NCBI GenBank assembly: GCA_030431945.1 | Contig: JAUIIF010000254.1 | Coordinates: 1 to 6,683 of the forward strand | Direction: 5' to 3' | From: Bacteroidia bacterium | GTDB taxonomy: Bacteria; Bacteroidota; Bacteroidia; Chitinophagales; Saprospiraceae | DNA length: 6,683 nucleotides | Part shown: positions 6,127-6,683 of the stretch, piece by piece | How positions within the stretch are numbered: position 1 is the stretch's first letter | Layout of the letters: each line of letters begins with the position of its first letter | Notes under the pieces: generated by a model | The model's database searches: none | What the model was told of the DNA's origin: nothing | The model's input: the letters and a program-made list of their open reading frames with translations, nothing else | Made by a program: the position numbers and the translations under genes

Positions 6127-6683
6127 CTAGTGAATCTCGTTTTCGTTATTGTCAATGTCGACCGTTCCGCCGGCGGCGATGTCATTGGCCGCGGCCGGAA
6201 TGTGGTGTCCGTGTCCGTGGGCTTTATCGCCAATGTACTGGTCGCCCGCCGTCTTCAGAATTGACTTTACCTCGGCGATGGCCACTACTGGCGCAACGCG
6301 GGTGAAGATCAGGAAGAGGGTGAAGAAGAGACCGAGGGTACCGATGAAAATGCAGATCTCCACCCAGGTAGGTACGTAGTAGCTCCAGCTGGAGGGGAGG
6401 TAGTCACGTGCCAGCGTGGTGGCAATGATGACAAAGCGCTCGAACCACATTCCGATGTTGATGAAAATCGACATGAAGAACGTCCAGAACAGGCTCCGGC
6501 GAATGGTTTTGCTCCAGAAAATCTGCGGGCTGAGAACGTTACAGAGCATCATCCCGATGTAAGACCAGTAGTAAGGGCCAAGTACCCGGTTGAGGAAGGC
6601 AAACTGCTCGTAAATGTAGCCGGAGTACCAGGCGATGAAGAGCTCCGTCAGGTAGGCTACCCCGACAATCGATCCGGTAAGCA
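6127..6683 (-). CDS. actC: Alternative Complex III subunit ActC (NrfD-like quinol-side membrane protein), 5' end beyond the window
   Basis: ActC is the NrfD/PsrC-like membrane subunit of ACIII that, with ActB, takes part in quinol oxidation. Only the last 184 codons are present; the frame is open to the right edge, so the internal ATG at 6552 is not the start. The visible part includes the strongly conserved stretches GVAYLTELFIAWYSGYIYEQ, LNRVLGPYYWSY, and NIGMWFERFVIIATTLARDYLPSSW, all typical of Bacteroidota ActC. At least four hydrophobic helices are visible. After the last helix comes a cytoplasmic tail with AEVKSIL, a short His cluster (AHGHGHH, 6202-6222) and an acidic, Asn-rich end. 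It stops with TAG at 6127, 22 bp before actD. actB and actA would be expected upstream, outside the window. Confidence 0.95.
   Translation of the reverse strand, partial: LTGSIVGVAYLTELFIAWYSGYIYEQFAFLNRVLGPYYWSYIGMMLCNVLSPQIFWSKTIRRSLFWTFFMSIFINIGMWFERFVIIATTLARDYLPSSWSYYVPTWVEICIFIGTLGLFFTLFLIFTRVAPVVAIAEVKSILKTAGDQYIGDKAHGHGHHIPAAANDIAAGGTVDIDNNENEIH
6202..6219 (-). other. His cluster in the ActC C-terminal tail
   Basis: The sequence HGHGHH lies about 25 residues before the ActC stop, after the last membrane helix. By NrfD-like ten-helix topology this tail is cytoplasmic, unlike the periplasmic His-rich segments of ActF and ActE. Confidence 0.6.

Overview
The window is a single co-directional block on the minus strand from the aerobic respiratory chain of what is very probably a member of the Bacteroidota. 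Read in transcription order (right to left) it holds: the C-terminal part of actC, then actD, actE and actF, subunits of Alternative Complex III (ACIII, a quinol:cytochrome c oxidoreductase), followed by coxB (cytochrome c oxidase subunit II) and the first 442 codons of coxA (subunit I). The first and last genes are cut by the window edges. actA and actB are expected beyond the right edge. The rest of coxA, and possibly further oxidase genes, are expected beyond the left edge. This assignment rests on gene order, on recognisable family sequences, on the mostly weak or absent Shine-Dalgarno sequences, and on a TAnnTTTG-type promoter box. The moderate GC content and the Saprospiria/Lewinella-like feel of the proteins are inference only.

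Layout: actC (6127-6683, partial), 22-bp gap, actD (5559-6104), 165-bp gap with two small inverted repeats, actE (4485-5393), 62-bp gap, actF (3025-4422), 132-bp gap with a candidate internal promoter, coxB (1360-2892), 32-bp gap, coxA (1-1327, partial). There are no tRNA, rRNA, CRISPR or mobile-element signatures. The plus-strand open frames are antisense shadows.

How the parts work together: ActC and ActF are ten-helix quinol-side membrane proteins. ActD is a two-helix accessory subunit, and ActE is a periplasmic monohaem c lipoprotein. Together with ActA/ActB they oxidise menaquinol and pass electrons toward the CuA centre of CoxB, then to haem a and the haem a3-CuB site of CoxA, where O2 is reduced. 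The act-cox linkage fits a physical ACIII-oxidase supercomplex.

The most unusual feature is in coxB. After a complete CuA domain the frame continues, without interruption, through a linker into a full OmpA-family peptidoglycan-binding domain with both expected ligand residues (Asp430 and Arg445). Topology puts this domain in the periplasm, so the oxidase may be tethered to the cell wall, in the manner of MotB. A second theme is repeated histidine-rich segments: a 55-residue insert with 12 His in a predicted periplasmic loop of ActF, a His-rich tail on ActE, and short His clusters at the ActC C-terminus and CoxA N-terminus.
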